The notes beneath the pieces are model-generated. The model saw only the letters and a program-made list of their open reading frames with translations. It was not told the DNA's origin and ran no database searches. From Ricordea florida (Eukaryota; Cnidaria; Anthozoa; Corallimorpharia; Ricordeidae), in the NCBI GenBank assembly GCA_949710005.1, contig OX453275.1:7498481-7562480 (forward strand): a DNA stretch of 64,000 nucleotides, given 5' to 3'. Below, piece by piece: positions 62,853 through 64,000 of this stretch (positions are counted from its first letter, which is position 1; every line of letters begins with the position of its first letter). Made by a program: the position numbers and the translations under genes.

Positions 62853-64000
62853 GAGTCTGGGTTTTGGTCGAGTGTCGAGTGTCGAGGATAACATGTCGAG
62901 GGTCGAGGGTCCCATGTCGAGGGTAGTTAGAAAAGGAACCAAATAATAATAAATAACATATTAATTCTTTAAAAATAATTAAAAATAACTACGAAAATAG
63001 AAGAAATAAAGAACGTGCGCTCCACGATAGAGGCTGCAGCGACAGCAGCGAATCACCCTGGTTGCGATCAATGCGTCTGAAAAAGCGTTGACAGATCCAT
63101 AACAACAATTACCGCTGTATCAGTTCTCACGGATAAAAACAAGACAAACTTAAAGAGAATTATTTGATAGCAACCTTCCACCGGTGGTAAGTTTAGTGAC
63201 TGTGTTCAATTCGAGGTTACTTGACCATGGTTTGTGCGAAAATAACCCGGGAAATCAACCACTGGGTGCGGCCTGTTGCGCAATGAAACCTAAGATAAGT
63301 TATTCAATTATTTTGACAACTATCGATGGAAAGTAGTCTCAGATAAAACAAAAAGCCTTTCAAATCTGCGCGGTAACTCCCACACGTACTCTCAAGTTCC
63401 ATCAACACGTGCTTTCCTTTTACTTGTTCTTGAGTATTTTCGGTGTATTTCGCGATACATAAAAAAATCGCGAAATTAAAGTGACGCGAACAATAACTGT
63501 CGCAAACATAACTTGACGCGAACATTAAGTGGCTCACATAATGTCGAATTTTTATTGTAAAGGGTTGTGGTGGTCAATTAACTCAAGAACAATAGTTCAC
63601 GTACAAGCATGAACTGTTTGTCATTGTCTGTTTGTCATCTCTGTTGTATGGCAATAGATTCCTGAGATTTTTTTACTATCACTTACATGGCGGCCTTTTC
63701 GACAAAGCGTTGACGCTTTCTGGCTCTACCGTAATTGCCGTTGCTACTGTCACGTATGTGAGCTTTTTCTTTCCGCGTTTCGCGGTTACGTTTACGGCTT
63801 TCTCTTGGCGTTTGAGTATTAGTGATGCTTCCTTCCGAACTGTCAACGCTTTTTCAGACGCATTGATCGCAACCAGGGTGATTCGCTGCTGTCGCTGCAG
63901 CCTCTATCGTGGAGCGCACGTTCTTTATTTCTTCTATTTTCGTAGTTATTTTAAATTATTTTTAAAGAATTTTAAATATTTATTAATATTTATTATTATT
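62853..64000. mobile_element. 1.23-kb inverted-repeat element, copy 2 (cut by window end)
   Basis: It begins GAGTCTGGGTTTTGGTCGAG and reads as the reverse complement of the 43825-45054 copy, including the AACATATTAATTC variant specific to that copy's right arm. It is nearly identical along its length. The last ~85 bp lie outside the window. Confidence 0.85.

Overview
The window looks like animal genomic DNA, most likely from a cnidarian such as a stony coral. It is AT-rich and has intron-bearing genes for a lamin-type intermediate filament protein, an N-terminal RASSF protein and an archaemetzincin. It is crowded with short palindromic transposons, non-LTR retrotransposons and tRNA-derived SINEs. 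The species call is an inference from gene content and repeat style.

Layout. 1-1.4 kb: 5' end of a lamin-like gene (minus strand). 1.6-7 kb: small inverted-repeat elements and a decayed piggyBac-like element with TTAA ends. 8.1-9.3 kb: RASSF7/8/9/10-like gene (minus). 10.4-14.2 kb: three-exon archaemetzincin gene (minus) with palindromic elements in its introns. 16-17 kb: LINE scraps. 17-32.4 kb: a degenerate tandem array of a coiled-coil gene with a C-terminal R-x4-H (HEPN-like) motif. Only the last copy (31414-32421) is open; the others are broken and host a nest of LINEs and MITEs up to four levels deep. 34.4-34.9 kb: two head-to-head tRNA-derived SINEs. 39.0-39.8 kb: a frameshifted DDE transposase. 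43.8-45.05 kb and 62.85-64 kb: two copies, in opposite orientation, of a 1.2-kb inverted-repeat element.

The main item is a complete Polinton/Maverick (virus-like) element at about 45.73-61.45 kb. It has 461-bp terminal inverted repeats that I read as identical, an 8-bp direct repeat at the borders and no broken gene. It carries protein-primed DNA polymerase B, a D,D35E integrase, a packaging ATPase, a double-jelly-roll-type major capsid protein, a candidate penton, a candidate single-stranded-DNA-binding protein, a Cys/His-repeat protein, a block of membrane or coiled-coil proteins of unknown role, and two very small proteins. I could not find a maturation protease gene.

The element seems organised like a small DNA virus. 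The two terminal genes (polymerase and Cys/His-repeat protein) both start inside the inverted repeats, so they share promoter and first ten codons. Nearly all internal genes have a TCTAAA/TTTAAA-type motif about 23-30 nt before the ATG. Two of the three convergent junctions carry the same GTTACATAAC-type hairpin. I infer an early class (TIR promoters) and a late class (TCTAAA motif).
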